Below, piece by piece: positions 45,701-54,901 of a stretch of DNA of 64,000 nt (position 1 is its first letter; every line of letters begins with the position of its first letter). The notes below the pieces were generated by a model, which did no database searches, was not told the DNA's origin, and saw only the letters and a program-made list of their open reading frames with translations. The DNA comes from Ilex aquifolium (lineage: Eukaryota > Streptophyta > Magnoliopsida > Aquifoliales > Aquifoliaceae). The stretch spans positions 19,764,551-19,828,550 of the forward strand of contig OX637391.1 in the NCBI GenBank assembly GCA_951799425.1, written 5' to 3'. A program made the position numbers and the translations under genes.

Positions 45701-48700
45701 ATTTTACCTCTCCGTGTCTACTCTCGCCGTCCTCGCCCATCGACTGAGGTGCCCGTACCGTCTTCCTTGCCGCCTTCTGATCCAGGTACATCAAGTAATT
45801 TAGACTCTTTACCTATTGCTCTTCGCAAAGGTACTCGTTCGTGTGTTACTAATCATCCCATTGCTCACTTTGTTTCATATGATGCCTTGTCTCCTGTCTT
45901 CTCTTGTTTTACTTCCCAATTATCTACTATATCTGTTCCTAAGCATTTACAGGGTGCATTATCTGATCCTGGTTGGAGGAAAGCTATGGAAGAGGAGATG
46001 GATGCCTTACATCATAATGTGACTTGGGATCTCGTTCCTTTACCTCCTGGTAAACGACCTGTTGGTTGTCGTTGGGTGTATACAGTTAAATTTCATTCGG
46101 ATGGTTCTGTGGAGCGTCTCAAAGCCAGACTTGTTGCAAAGGGCTTTACTCAGACTTATGGCATTGATTATGAGGAGACTTTCTCTCCTGTTGCCAAAAT
46201 TTCCTCTGTTCGTATCTTGATTTCTTTGGCTGCTAATCTTGATTGGCCCCTGTTTCAGTTAGACGTCAAGAATGCCTTCCTACATGGTGACTTGGTTGAA
46301 GAGGTGTATATGGAGCAGCCACCTGGGTTTACTGCTCAGGGGGAGTATGATAAGAGTGTATGTCGGTTAAAGAAATCTTTGTATGGTATGAAGCAGTCAC
46401 CGAGGGCATGGTTTGGTAAGTTTTCAGATGCAGTTTTAGAGTTTGGTCTTCGTCGATGTCAGACAGATCATTCTGTGTTTCATAGACGACAGATGCTGGT
46501 TATGTTCTATTGGTGGTCTATGTAGATGATATTGTGATTACTGGAAATGATTCTGATGGGATTGCCAAGTTAAAAATATTCTTGCAGGATCGATTTCATA
46601 CTAAGGATTTGGGAAAACTCAGGTATTTCTTGGGTATTGAAGTGGCTCGATCTAAACAGGGTATTTGCTTATCCCAGAGGAAATATGTACTTGACATGCT
46701 AGAGGAAACAGGTTTGTTGGGTGGTAGACCTATTGATGTTCCTATGGATCCGAATCAGAAACTTCTGATGGATGATGGTGCACTATTTGAGAATCCGGGT
46801 CGGTATCGCAGATTGGTTGGGAAGCTCAATTATCTCACTATTACTCGACCGGATATTTCCTATGCAGTCAGTATAGTAAGTCAGTTCATGGGGTGTCCTA
46901 GAGTACCACATTGGGAGGCAGTTACTCGTATTCTGCGGTATCTCAAACGTGCTCCTGGACTTGGACTGTTATATCGAGCCAATGGACATCTTAGAGTGGA
47001 AGGTTTCTCAGATGCTGATTGGGCTGGCTCTCCTTCTGATCGGAGATCAACCACTGGTTATTGTACTTTCTTAGGAGGTAACGTTGTCTCATGGAAAAGT
47101 AAGAAACAATCCGTGGTAGCAAGATCCAGTGCTGAAGCTGAGTATAGGGCAATGGCGCATACGACGAGTGAGTTGACTTGGCTACTACACTTCCTCCAAG
47201 AAATTGGGTTTCCAGTTCAACTTCCTTTATAGTTGTTCTGTAACAACCAGGCAGCTATCCATATCGCTGCCAATCCGGTGTTTCACGAGAGAACCAAACA
47301 TATTGAGGTTGATTGTCACTTTATAAGGGACAAGATAGTAGCTGGGGAGATTACAACTCCATTTGTGAAATCTGAAGATCAGCTTGCAGATATGTTTACC
47401 AAAGCATTGAGTCGTACATGTCTTACAGGGATTTGTTCCAAGCTTGGATTATATGATATATATAGTCCAACTTGAGGGGGAGTGTTAAGAATATTAGGGT
47501 AGTATATGTAAATTGTTAATAGTAAGAGGATGTATGTGTAATTCTTATTACTATGAGTTAACTATAAATACAAGTGATGTATGAGGGCTAGGTTAAGCTT
47601 TTAACCTCTCTCTGTTTTCCCTCTGAATATTGTCTCTCATATTATGTTGATCCTCCAAACTTAACAGATCCGAATCAGAAACTTTTGATGGATGATGGTG
47701 CACTATTTGAGAATCCGGGTCGGTATCGCAGATTGGTTGGGAAGCTCAATTATCTCACTATTACTCGACCGGATATTTCCTATGCAGTCAGTATAGTAAG
47801 TCAGTTCATGGGGTGTCCTAGAGTACCACATTGGGAGGCAGTTACTCGTATTCTGCGATATCTCAAACGTGCTCCTAGACTTGGACTGTTATATCGAGCC
47901 AATGGACATCTTAGAGTGGAAGGTTTCTCATATGCTGATTGGGCTGGCTCTCCTTCTGATCGGAACCACTGGTTATTGTACTTTCTTAGGAGGTAACGTT
48001 GTCTCATGGAAAAGTAAGAAACAATCCGTGGTAGCAAGATCCAGTGCTGAGGCTGAGTATAGGGCAATGGCGCATATGACGAGTGAGTTGACTTGGCTAC
48101 TACACTTCCTCCAGGAAATTGGGTTTCCAGTTCAACTTCCTTTACAGTTGTTCTGTGACAACCAGGCAGCTATTCATATCGCTACCAATCCGGTGTTTCA
48201 CGAGAGAACCAAACATATTGAGGTTGATTGTCACTTTATTCGGGACAAGATAGTAGCTGGGGAGATTACAACTCCATTTGTGAAATCTGAAGATCAGCTT
48301 GCATATATGTTTACCAAAGCATTGAGTCGTACATGTCTTATAGGGATTTGTTCCAAGCTTGAATTATATGATATATAGAGTCCAGCTTGAGGGGGAGTGT
48401 TAAGAATATTATGGTAGTATGTGTAAATTGTTAATAGTAAGAGGGTGTATGTGTAATTCTTATTATTGTGTGTTAACTATAAATACAAGTGATGTATGAG
48501 AGCTAGGTTAAGTTTTTGACCTTTTGACCTCTCTCTGTTCCTCTCCAATATATTATGTTAATCTTCTACACTTAACAGACACTTTTATCAATCAAACTAT
48601 ATGTTCCTACAATGGAACGAATAAAAAAAGACTTATTTCTTAAAAATTGTAGATAGTGAAACGATATCGTTTTATTACCTAAACCAAATCAAACCAAACC

Positions 48701-50956
48701 TTATGTCCCCATCGTTTGGGGTCGGCTATACGAATCCATCTTCGCCATTCATTTCGATCATGCGCTATATGCTCATTTAAGTTAAATATTTTCATATATT
48801 TTCTTATTATTTCGTTCAATGTTAATTTAGGTCTACCCTTACTTCTATTCCAATTAAGATAAATTCTATTACTTTTTCGAATCGGTGCCTATATCAGCCT
48901 ACGTTGAACATGACCAAACCATCTTAATCTATTCTCTCTTAACTTATTCTTAATTGGAGCTACTCCTACCATTTCTCTAATACAGTCATTTCATATTCTA
49001 TTTTTTCTAGTTTTTTCACACATTCACCTTAACATTCTCATTTCCGCTACACTCATTTTGTCACTATGTTGTTTCCTAATTGTCCAATATTCCGTCCCAT
49101 ACAACATTATTATCCTTATAGTTGTTCGGTAAAACTAATCTTTCAATTTTATTGGTATCCTTCTATCAAATAATATATCGGAGGTTTTCCTCCACTTAAG
49201 CCAACCGGTATTGATTCTATGAGTTACATCATCTCCAATATCTCCATCATTTTTAATAATCGATCCTAGATATCTAAATCGTTTACTCGTTAATATTTCT
49301 TAATTTTCAATATTAACCTTTTCACTATATCTACTTCTTCTATTACTAAAGTTGTACTATATCGTTTTATTACGTAGTATTTGAAAAAATGACTTCCAAC
49401 TGAAAAAGCATCGTTTTCTGGTTAAAATTCAAAGAAAATTTGTTTGATCTATTTCGTCCCGTATCGGGCGACTCATACGTATTGTCTGGAATATCAGGTA
49501 TATCGTATCGTGTATCGCATGATACAATACAAACCGATATATTTAAGTAATATGTATCATTTTCTTCATGTATCACAACATATATCATATATATCGTATC
49601 GTATATCGTACGATATTAAAAACTATGCTCACAAGCAAACGCAATTTATAATGTAAGCTAATCCCATACACATCTCCTCAAAGAATGTATGCAAAATATA
49701 TAAACATGGTTCTAATAGAAATATTTAGCTGTAAGTTTAACATAAAAAATATCAAGTGCATGAGAAACACTTCCTTTAACATGATCACTGGTCCTTCAGT
49801 AAATGAAAAGGGTTCATGCCACTTGTCCAACGTAGAACCCTTGATTCAGCAACTCATCAGATGCACCTACTATTGGAATCTTTTAATGGATTGGTACTGG
49901 CAATTTTTTTTCTTTTTTCTTCATTTCGACTGGGGAAAAAAGAGTACTTGAAACCTGTCATGGTCTGTCTTGGACATCAGAAGTGATTTCATTCATATTG
50001 TTCGCTACACCTTTGCCGTGACTGGTCACACTATTTTTTGCCCCTTCTTCTTAAAAGGGTTTTGTTGGTACGGAAAATGGGCCGAATACATACTTAGAAA
50101 TTTTAGTCAAAACCATAAATAAAAGAGGCATGAAGAAGAATTATGTCAATGAGATACCAAAGAGCAACCACTTTCTTTATCATGGTATAATAAACATTAG
50201 AAGAGGAAGATTGAGGAGGACTTCTCTTGGAACAACACCAAACTATTGTATCATTAGATGAACTGCAAGTGCTATGAAGTCTCGCGAATTCAACAACATA
50301 CATTTATGAAATTACAGGAACCCTTCACATGGTAATAACCTAGTCATATTTCCAAGAACATAACTGGCCCCACTGGAAGTTCACCCAGATTTATGGCAAG
50401 ATACAAATGAACACCTTGAATAGAGAAAGTAATAGACAAATGAAGGACAAGAAAACGTGATGATTTTTTGATCAAGTACACAAGAGCAATAAAATTATTG
50501 CATTAGCAAGAAAATTTGACTCAATTTAAGTTAAAGGTGTTAAGGAACAAAACTAAAGTCAGAATACACCATTGTTTTGATAACAAAGGCCAAGACCTGA
50601 AAATAAAAATTATTTGGCTCATACATACTCCGATTGAAATGCTTTTCTTCTCGTTTTCCCACCTTTATTATTTGTAATAATACTAGAATTTTAATATCTT
50701 TTTTCGTTTACTAAACTTTCTCAGCCTCCAAACAGAGTAAAAAGGAATGTAATACTAAGCGCCTATGCCGTTACAAACTTCCATCAATTTGCTCATAACT
50801 ACCAATCAAACAGTATTAACAGTCTTCGACAACAAACAAAATACGTTAAAGAAAACAATCAAACACCCCTATATAAACTACAAAAAGCGATGTGATCTGC
50901 AAAACTGTAACTCAAATCCAAAGCCAAGAACATGGGAGGAATCGAACTTACTTCAT
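36714..50956 (-). CDS. Major facilitator superfamily transporter (plant UNE2/At4g36790-like), four coding exons
   Basis: Minus-strand exons are 50956-50952 (ATG AA), 38648-38031, 37670-37495 and 37312-36714. They join in frame with GT-AG introns into 465 aa. The start MKTKRIFG arises only by joining ATGAA (donor GTAAGT) to the exon at 38648, which otherwise has no plausible start. Multiple hydrophobic segments give the 12-helix MFS fold, with the signature [17 protein letters not shown] near residue 20, [14 protein letters not shown] near residue 45 and [23 protein letters not shown] at about 115. The second half contains [17 protein letters not shown] and [18 protein letters not shown]. The substrate of this plant subfamily is not established; it is a membrane protein. 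It ends about 1.6 kb from the RCE1 stop, tail to tail. Intron 1 is about 12.3 kb and filled with nested transposons. No stops or shifts were seen in the coding exons. Confidence 0.9.
39247..39426 (+). repeat. 5' LTR of the outer copia
   Basis: 180 bp; TATA box TATAAATA at 39327-39334. Differs from the 3' LTR at three sites (AGGG/ATGG, GTGCATG/GTGTATG, ATGTAAATC/ATGTTAATC). Confidence 0.93.
39861..40148 (+). repeat. Copia leader tandem repeat (outer element)
   Basis: Variants of GGTTCAGCGGTCCAGCAGCT and CAGCCGGTCCGGTTCAGTG repeat between a GTGGTG-rich stretch (39580-39735) and the gag start at 40170. All three forward frames are open in parts (39737-40264, 39940-40170), producing spurious Ser/Arg/Pro-rich ORFs. 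The inner element carries a different arrangement of the same units (44266-44598). Confidence 0.88.
44266..44598 (+). repeat. Copia leader tandem repeat (inner element)
   Basis: Same CGGTTCAG/GGTCCAGCAG units as at 39861-40148 but in a different order and copy number. Preceded by GTGGTGGTG-rich sequence (43870-44155). Confidence 0.88.
44620..47475 (+). pseudogene. Inner copia gag-pol, deleted and frameshifted
   Basis: Gag starts at 44620 and stops at TAA 45121-45123, where the outer copy has CAA. It resumes in frame to about 45380. The frame then jumps by deletion to the integrase C-terminal region ([18 protein letters not shown]), followed by reverse transcriptase ([13 protein letters not shown]). 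A one-base loss near 46487 breaks it before [16 protein letters not shown] (46510 onward). RNase H reads on to TAG 47230-47232 (outer copy CAG) and then to [10 protein letters not shown] at 47475. No protease or complete integrase can be made, so this copy is non-autonomous. Confidence 0.93.
48679..49358 (-). mobile_element. 5'-truncated LINE with 15-bp TSD
   Basis: Flanked by ATATCGTTTTATTAC (48664-48678 and 49359-49373). On the minus strand it ends with the familiar plant LINE 3' sequence containing GTATAGCCGACCCCAAACGA and upstream encodes [23 protein letters not shown], the C-terminal region of LINE ORF2. The long, variable target duplication and the missing 5' part are hallmarks of target-primed reverse transcription. 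It lies inside the hAT-like element. Confidence 0.9.
49639..50951 (-). other. Rest of MFS intron 1
   Basis: AT-rich sequence between the transposon block and the donor GTAAGT (50951-50946 on the minus strand). No open frame with family resemblance was found; small ORFs here are chance. Confidence 0.6.
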
Positions 50957-51016
50957 TTTATCAAGGCGTTTTGAATAGAGAGATTTGGATCGAAATCGAG
51001 AAGTCCTGAGGCCCAT

Positions 51017-51130
51017 CTACTTATGACCCAAGTAGTTTGTTAGCTTCTCCGCGATTTCAATGGCCGATATAGGGTAGCCAGGTATACAAATCATCATGTG
51101 TACCACTCTGACGAACCCAGATGGACACAT
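51017..51130 (-). CDS. 37-codon upstream ORF in the MFS gene leader
   Basis: On the minus strand an ATG at 51130 opens a 37-residue frame (MCPSGFVRVV..., containing ICIPGYPISAIEIAEKL, ending GHK) that stops at TAG 51019-51017, 60 bp before the MFS start at 50956. It has no similarity that I recognise. Its balanced amino-acid composition looks more like coding sequence than the leader around it. If the transcript starts upstream of 51130, ribosomes meet this ORF first, so it could modulate MFS translation or encode a small peptide. Transcription start was not determined. Confidence 0.4.
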   Translation of the reverse strand: MCPSGFVRVVHMMICIPGYPISAIEIAEKLTNYLGHK

Positions 51131-53379
51131 TGGGTATTCAACCAGAAAAGAATATTCAAATCAATTATATGTGATAAAAGGACAACAGAAGATTCAAAAT
51201 CTCTCTCTAGATTTTAATTGCTTGGGTGGGGGTTTGGAGCGAGAAAGAGAACAGTAATGGGAAGTTTAGTTGGTGGGATGTGATTGGGGTCGATCATCAA
51301 CTCGAACCTCTGAATGAAGGTCCTTTTCAGATTATGTGCGCGCCACGAATGACAAAAACTTTGGATGAGTTTTTGTAGATTTGCGCTCCGTCTCTCTCTC
51401 TCTCCATTTCATGAAGTCAAGATCATAATTGTTCGGATCTGTTGACTTTACTTCTAGAGGCTCACGTGGTGTTTGTCTAGTGGGCTTTCCACATCCACGT
51501 CGACACAAAGACGGCTGCTTGGGTTTGAGGCCCACTGGCCGTTAATTGGTAATGCTCTAGGTGGTCCTTCTGGGCTTTCTGAATCTCATGTTTATTCTTG
51601 AGAAAAATGGATGTCGGTATAAAAATTTAAATTTATTGGAGATAAAATACATTAAGAAAATTTATTTAGTCCGAGGTATATTTTTATGGAAAAAGACCAA
51701 AAGAACATTTAATAAAAGTAAAAAAAGGTTCAAGGTGCAAATTGTTACTCTCTCTCTCCCAATCCGTTACTCTCACTCTCTATCCCCTATTTTGTCTCTT
51801 TTCTTCTCTCACTATCTCTCCCTTATTTTCTCTCTCCAATGTGTATTCAAGACACAATTACTCTGCCACTTTCAATCCGAAGTGAATATTCTTAAACGTC
51901 ATTGTATTGATACTTCAAAAAAGATATACTGAATAGATAATAACTGATTGATAATTTATTTATTTTCAATTATGCAAAAAATTGACACAATCGGATATCA
52001 ATGTTACACTAAATAGTTACTTTGATATAATTGGATATCAATGTTACATCAATCAGTTACACTGGTTACCAATCAGTGCCATCAAAAGATACGAGAAATA
52101 AAATTCCACAGAAAAGAAGTACAGATGGTTACCCTAGCTAGGCCCTCCATCATGGTATCAATAATGTCTTGGGTACCCTAAGAGCTAACCTCTCTAATCT
52201 CCAAGTTCGACACGAACCTCGAGAGTCGATCCTTGGTAATATTCACGTCCTGAAATATGGACACTGAACCGCTGCTGGATGTGGGAGTAGCAGGCGAAGC
52301 TCCGGTTTGGGCGCAAGAAGAAGTTCTTGCCTCTAAAGATGTCCTAGTTGGTGGGGGTAGTCGAGGAATGTTCCTGGACAATTGGAACAAGCGAAGGAGT
52401 CACCTACTGGGTAGGAATAAGAATCGAGCTTTCCAACATTGACAGTTGGAGCGTAGTCCAGTACCAGTTTTTTCTGCTCTAAGAGCAAAGTGATACCAAC
52501 CACGATAGGGAGTGGGGTTTGTCCTGTAACATATAAGTGGTAAGAAACTCTTCGCAAGAAGGAGAGGTGTTGTCATCGTGCACCCATCAGACGCCGACTC
52601 ACTCATCTGAGGCTTGCGGCACAACACAATAGGAGGAATACGAAAAGTAAAGACGATCCTAGCAATCTTAGCATCAGTATTGATGGTATTGAAAATATTG
52701 CTCACCTTGGAACCATTGTCATCAACGGCTACTTTGCCATGATTCTTGCATCGTTGTGAACGCTAGGTAACATTGTTTCTGCCACTATTACCTCCAGAGC
52801 CCGTCGCCTTGCTGCTTGCGCCCAGGGCCTTGTCGCCCACACCTTGCGCTCCGCCTCTCGTCGCCTACTCGTGCCTCGCCTTGCCTCCTATGCCACACAC
52901 TTCTTTCTCGCTGCAACTCAATATCTCACATTTCTCCTTTCTCCTAGGTATCTGTCACTAATAGAAGATGAAGACAAGCTTCTCAGGCGAAGATTAAATA
53001 AATAACCACGACTGTTTATGGAGTGAAAGAGTTTACGACACGAGGAGGCATTGAAAACGAAAATGATTGAAAGTCACCACAATCAATACCTAGAAGGAAA
53101 GGTAAAAAAGTAGAAAGCAAAGTTTATTCTTACTAATGCCCTCTCTCCCAAATCCCATTGGACTCTGGGCATAGGGAAAATGATGGGTCTGGCCCGGCCC
53201 AGACCCAAATCACATATGCAGACTAACAAAAGTTCATCCACAATTTCAGTTTGGTCAAGCACACCGTCCTGAAAAACCCAGTTTATTACTAGCGCACATG
53301 GGGATGTCCATTTTAGGAAAGGAATCCGTGGAACACAATCATCGGGGTGCACATCATTAGCTTCACAAAACCACCTCAC
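51131..53379. other. MFS promoter side and unassigned sequence
   Basis: 51131-51330 should hold the minus-strand leader or promoter; no clear TATA box was identified. At 51760-51840 there is a CT-rich microsatellite-like stretch. Minus-strand frames at 52705-52400 (NIFNTINTDAKIARIVFTF) and 52390-52178 (VNITKDRLSRFVSNLEIREV) adjoin with a shift and look like a decayed coding piece, probably of an element, but I do not recognise it. Nothing else can be supported. Confidence 0.35.
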
Positions 53380-53690
53380 CCGTTATGACAATGACGTCAG
53401 CTTCACGAAACCACCCCGCTCCCCATTACGAGAATGATGCCTCAATCAGAGCTCCCTCGGAGCCATTATGAAACTTTATTTGCCTATTGTAAGCTTCGCC
53501 TATATATAGGGGGCATTACTCATCTTTCAGCACTCTACACACCTTGAGTAATAAACTCTCTAGCCACCATAGTCATTCCCTGTGGAGTAGGTCACTCAGA
53601 ACCACATAATCTATGTATTTGATTGTGTTAAACATACCCCATCACATTCTCCACTACATACTTGATTGATTTTGCATCAACACTTTTATG
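53380..53690 (+). mobile_element. LTR-like fragment
   Basis: A TATA box (TATATATAGG, 53511-53520) is followed about 30 bp later by a short leader and GTCATTCCCTGTGGAGTAGG near 53570, then ATTTTGCATCAACA, in U3-R-U5 order. Neither end was delimited and no primer site follows. Confidence 0.4.
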
Positions 53691-54339
53691 CATCATCAAA
53701 ATTAATAGTATTATTGATTAGTTTAGGAAATTATGTCAGTATTTTAAGTCCAAAAACTAATTTTTTTTTTTTAAAGGTTTAAAGTCTCACTAATCTAATT
53801 TTGCATTATTTCTGCTTAAATTATTTCCCGTTTAAAATTTCGCTTTCTGCCTGTAGAGCTCTCTCCTTCTCCTCAATGGTGATTCCCTCGTGAAGGTACC
53901 CATCCTTCCTTCTTCTTTCTATCTCAATCATTCATTATTTCTTCTCACTTCCTTCCACCCAACATTCTCTACTATCCCCCCTTTTTCCAAACAAACATCT
54001 GAACCTCAAAATGGAATAAATGCTCCTTGGTTGAATTCCCAACCTCAGAGAAGACCCAAAAAAAGAAAACCCCTCATAATCCCCAAATAACCTCCTCCTT
54101 TCTTCTTCCCCAATATCCTCTACCTCTTCATACTCCCATAACCCAAAAACCCTCTAGGAATCCATTGCAACGGACTCCTGTGAACCTAATATCTCCCTCA
54201 CATCCAAACACAAACCAAATACAAGTTTTGAACCCCGAAGCCTAAGCCACACCAATGAATCCTATATGTTTATAACCAATGTCAAGCTCAAACCCCAACC
54301 AGAAAACTCAACCACTCACCATAAAACTATAATCTAACC

Positions 54340-54895
54340 AACCCATAGCTGATTTTTTAAAGCAATCCTACCTCATTGGGAAAGTCCATTCCAATAAACC
54401 AATAAATCGAAATGTAGTAAAGCTTATAATCGCGAGGGCATGGAAGGTAGCGAACCAGGTGGAAATCAAGGATGGAGAACATGAAACATTCATTTTTATA
54501 TTTGTTACACAATGATTGAAACAATGGGTGCTCAGTCAAAGTCCGTGGTTAGTAAAAGGGCCCATATTAGTGCTCAAACAATGGGAGAAGAACATCTTGA
54601 TCTCCGATATGGATTTTGGCCACTCACCATTCTGGATACAAGCCCATGGTCTCCTACTGGATATGATAACATAGGATAATGCTTTGACAATTGCTCAAGC
54701 ATTGGGGCATCCGACAGAGCATCAGAACAAACTTAAGCAGAAATCAATCTGGAAAAATTACCTGAGAACCAGAGTTAAGATGGACTTGGGACAACCATTA
54801 CCAACATTCTTTTGGCTTCTAAGAAACGGCTTACCAGATCAAAGAATCGACCTCAAATATCAGCGTTTGAGCGATTTTTTTTTTATAATTGTGGG
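54340..54895 (+). pseudogene. LINE ORF1-type (DUF4283) fragment
   Basis: Reading with stops and shifts: IIARAWKVANQVEIKDGEHE, WLVKGPILVLKQWEKN, DMDFGHSPFWIQAHGLLLDM, DNALTIAQALGHP, VKMDLGQPLPTFFWLL and DLKYQRLSDFFF. This is the order of the plant DUF4283 domain followed by the start of its zinc knuckle (normally Cys-Tyr-Asn-Cys, here degenerate). Homology breaks off at about 54895, where the gypsy LTR begins, so the gypsy element inserted into it. Polycytosine/AT-rich sequence at 53890-54330 may be the upstream part of the same ORF. Confidence 0.7.
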
Positions 54896-54901
54896 TGTCT
54901 A

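Larger units (their letters stand above)
43609..47666 (+). mobile_element. Inner copia of the same family, identical LTRs, internal deletion
   Basis: 4058 bp with 184-bp LTRs at 43609-43792 and 47483-47666 that appear identical by eye, flanked by GATCC (43604-43608 and 47667-47671). Primer site TGGTATCAGAGC at 43793-43804; polypurine tract TTGAGGGGGAG before 47483. It inserted into the reverse transcriptase gene of the outer copy, same orientation. Compared with the outer copy about 1.3 kb is missing after 45380 (zinc knuckle, protease and most of integrase). Confidence 0.95.
40170..48378 (+). pseudogene. Outer copia gag-pol, interrupted by the inner copia
   Basis: Segments are 40170-43608 and 47672-48378. 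Gag ([18 protein letters not shown]; zinc knuckle [14 protein letters not shown] near 40936) is followed by protease, where the usual Asp-Ser-Gly reads Asp-Tyr-Gly ([11 protein letters not shown]). Integrase runs 41589-42430 (HCRLGHPSL finger, [22 protein letters not shown]). Reverse transcriptase runs 42830-43600 ([19 protein letters not shown]). RNase H runs 47900-48330 ([20 protein letters not shown]). Stops are TAG 41580-41582 and TGA 42681-42683; both lie in the continuous frame. A one-base loss near 43565 and a five-base loss near 47964 shift the frame. The inner element cut the gene after GTTCCTATGGATCC. It is not functional now. Confidence 0.93.
39247..48577 (+). mobile_element. Outer Ty1/copia element with 5-bp TSD
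   Basis: LTRs of 180 bp at 39247-39426 and 48398-48577 start TGTTAAGAATATTA and end CACTTAACA. The flanking duplication is GACAC (39242-39246 and 48578-48582). By eye the LTRs differ at three positions. The tRNA-Met primer site TGGTATCAGAGC is at 39427-39438 and the polypurine tract TTGAGGGGGAG ends at 48397. The internal region is about 5.1 kb once the inner element is removed. It sits in the MFS intron in antisense orientation to that gene. Confidence 0.95.
38935..49627. mobile_element. hAT-like element hosting nested LINE and copia insertions
   Basis: Flanked by CTCACAAG (38927-38934 and 49628-49635); the match extends to 11 bp with CAA. The left end CAAGGTTGTCAAAACGTG resembles hAT termini, and the right end ATTAAAAACTATG is a weak inverse. 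Both subterminal regions are rich in TATCGTA/TACGATA motifs (38960-39020 and 49490-49620). Without the inserted LINE (48679-49358) and copia (39247-48577) it would be under 1 kb, the size of a MITE. It lies in intron 1 of the MFS gene. Class is an inference from TSD length and ends. Confidence 0.6.

Noticed and set aside
52178..52705. Real minus-strand host gene
   Set aside because: Two short frames adjoin with a shift, no splice structure or known motif is evident, and a decayed element is more likely.
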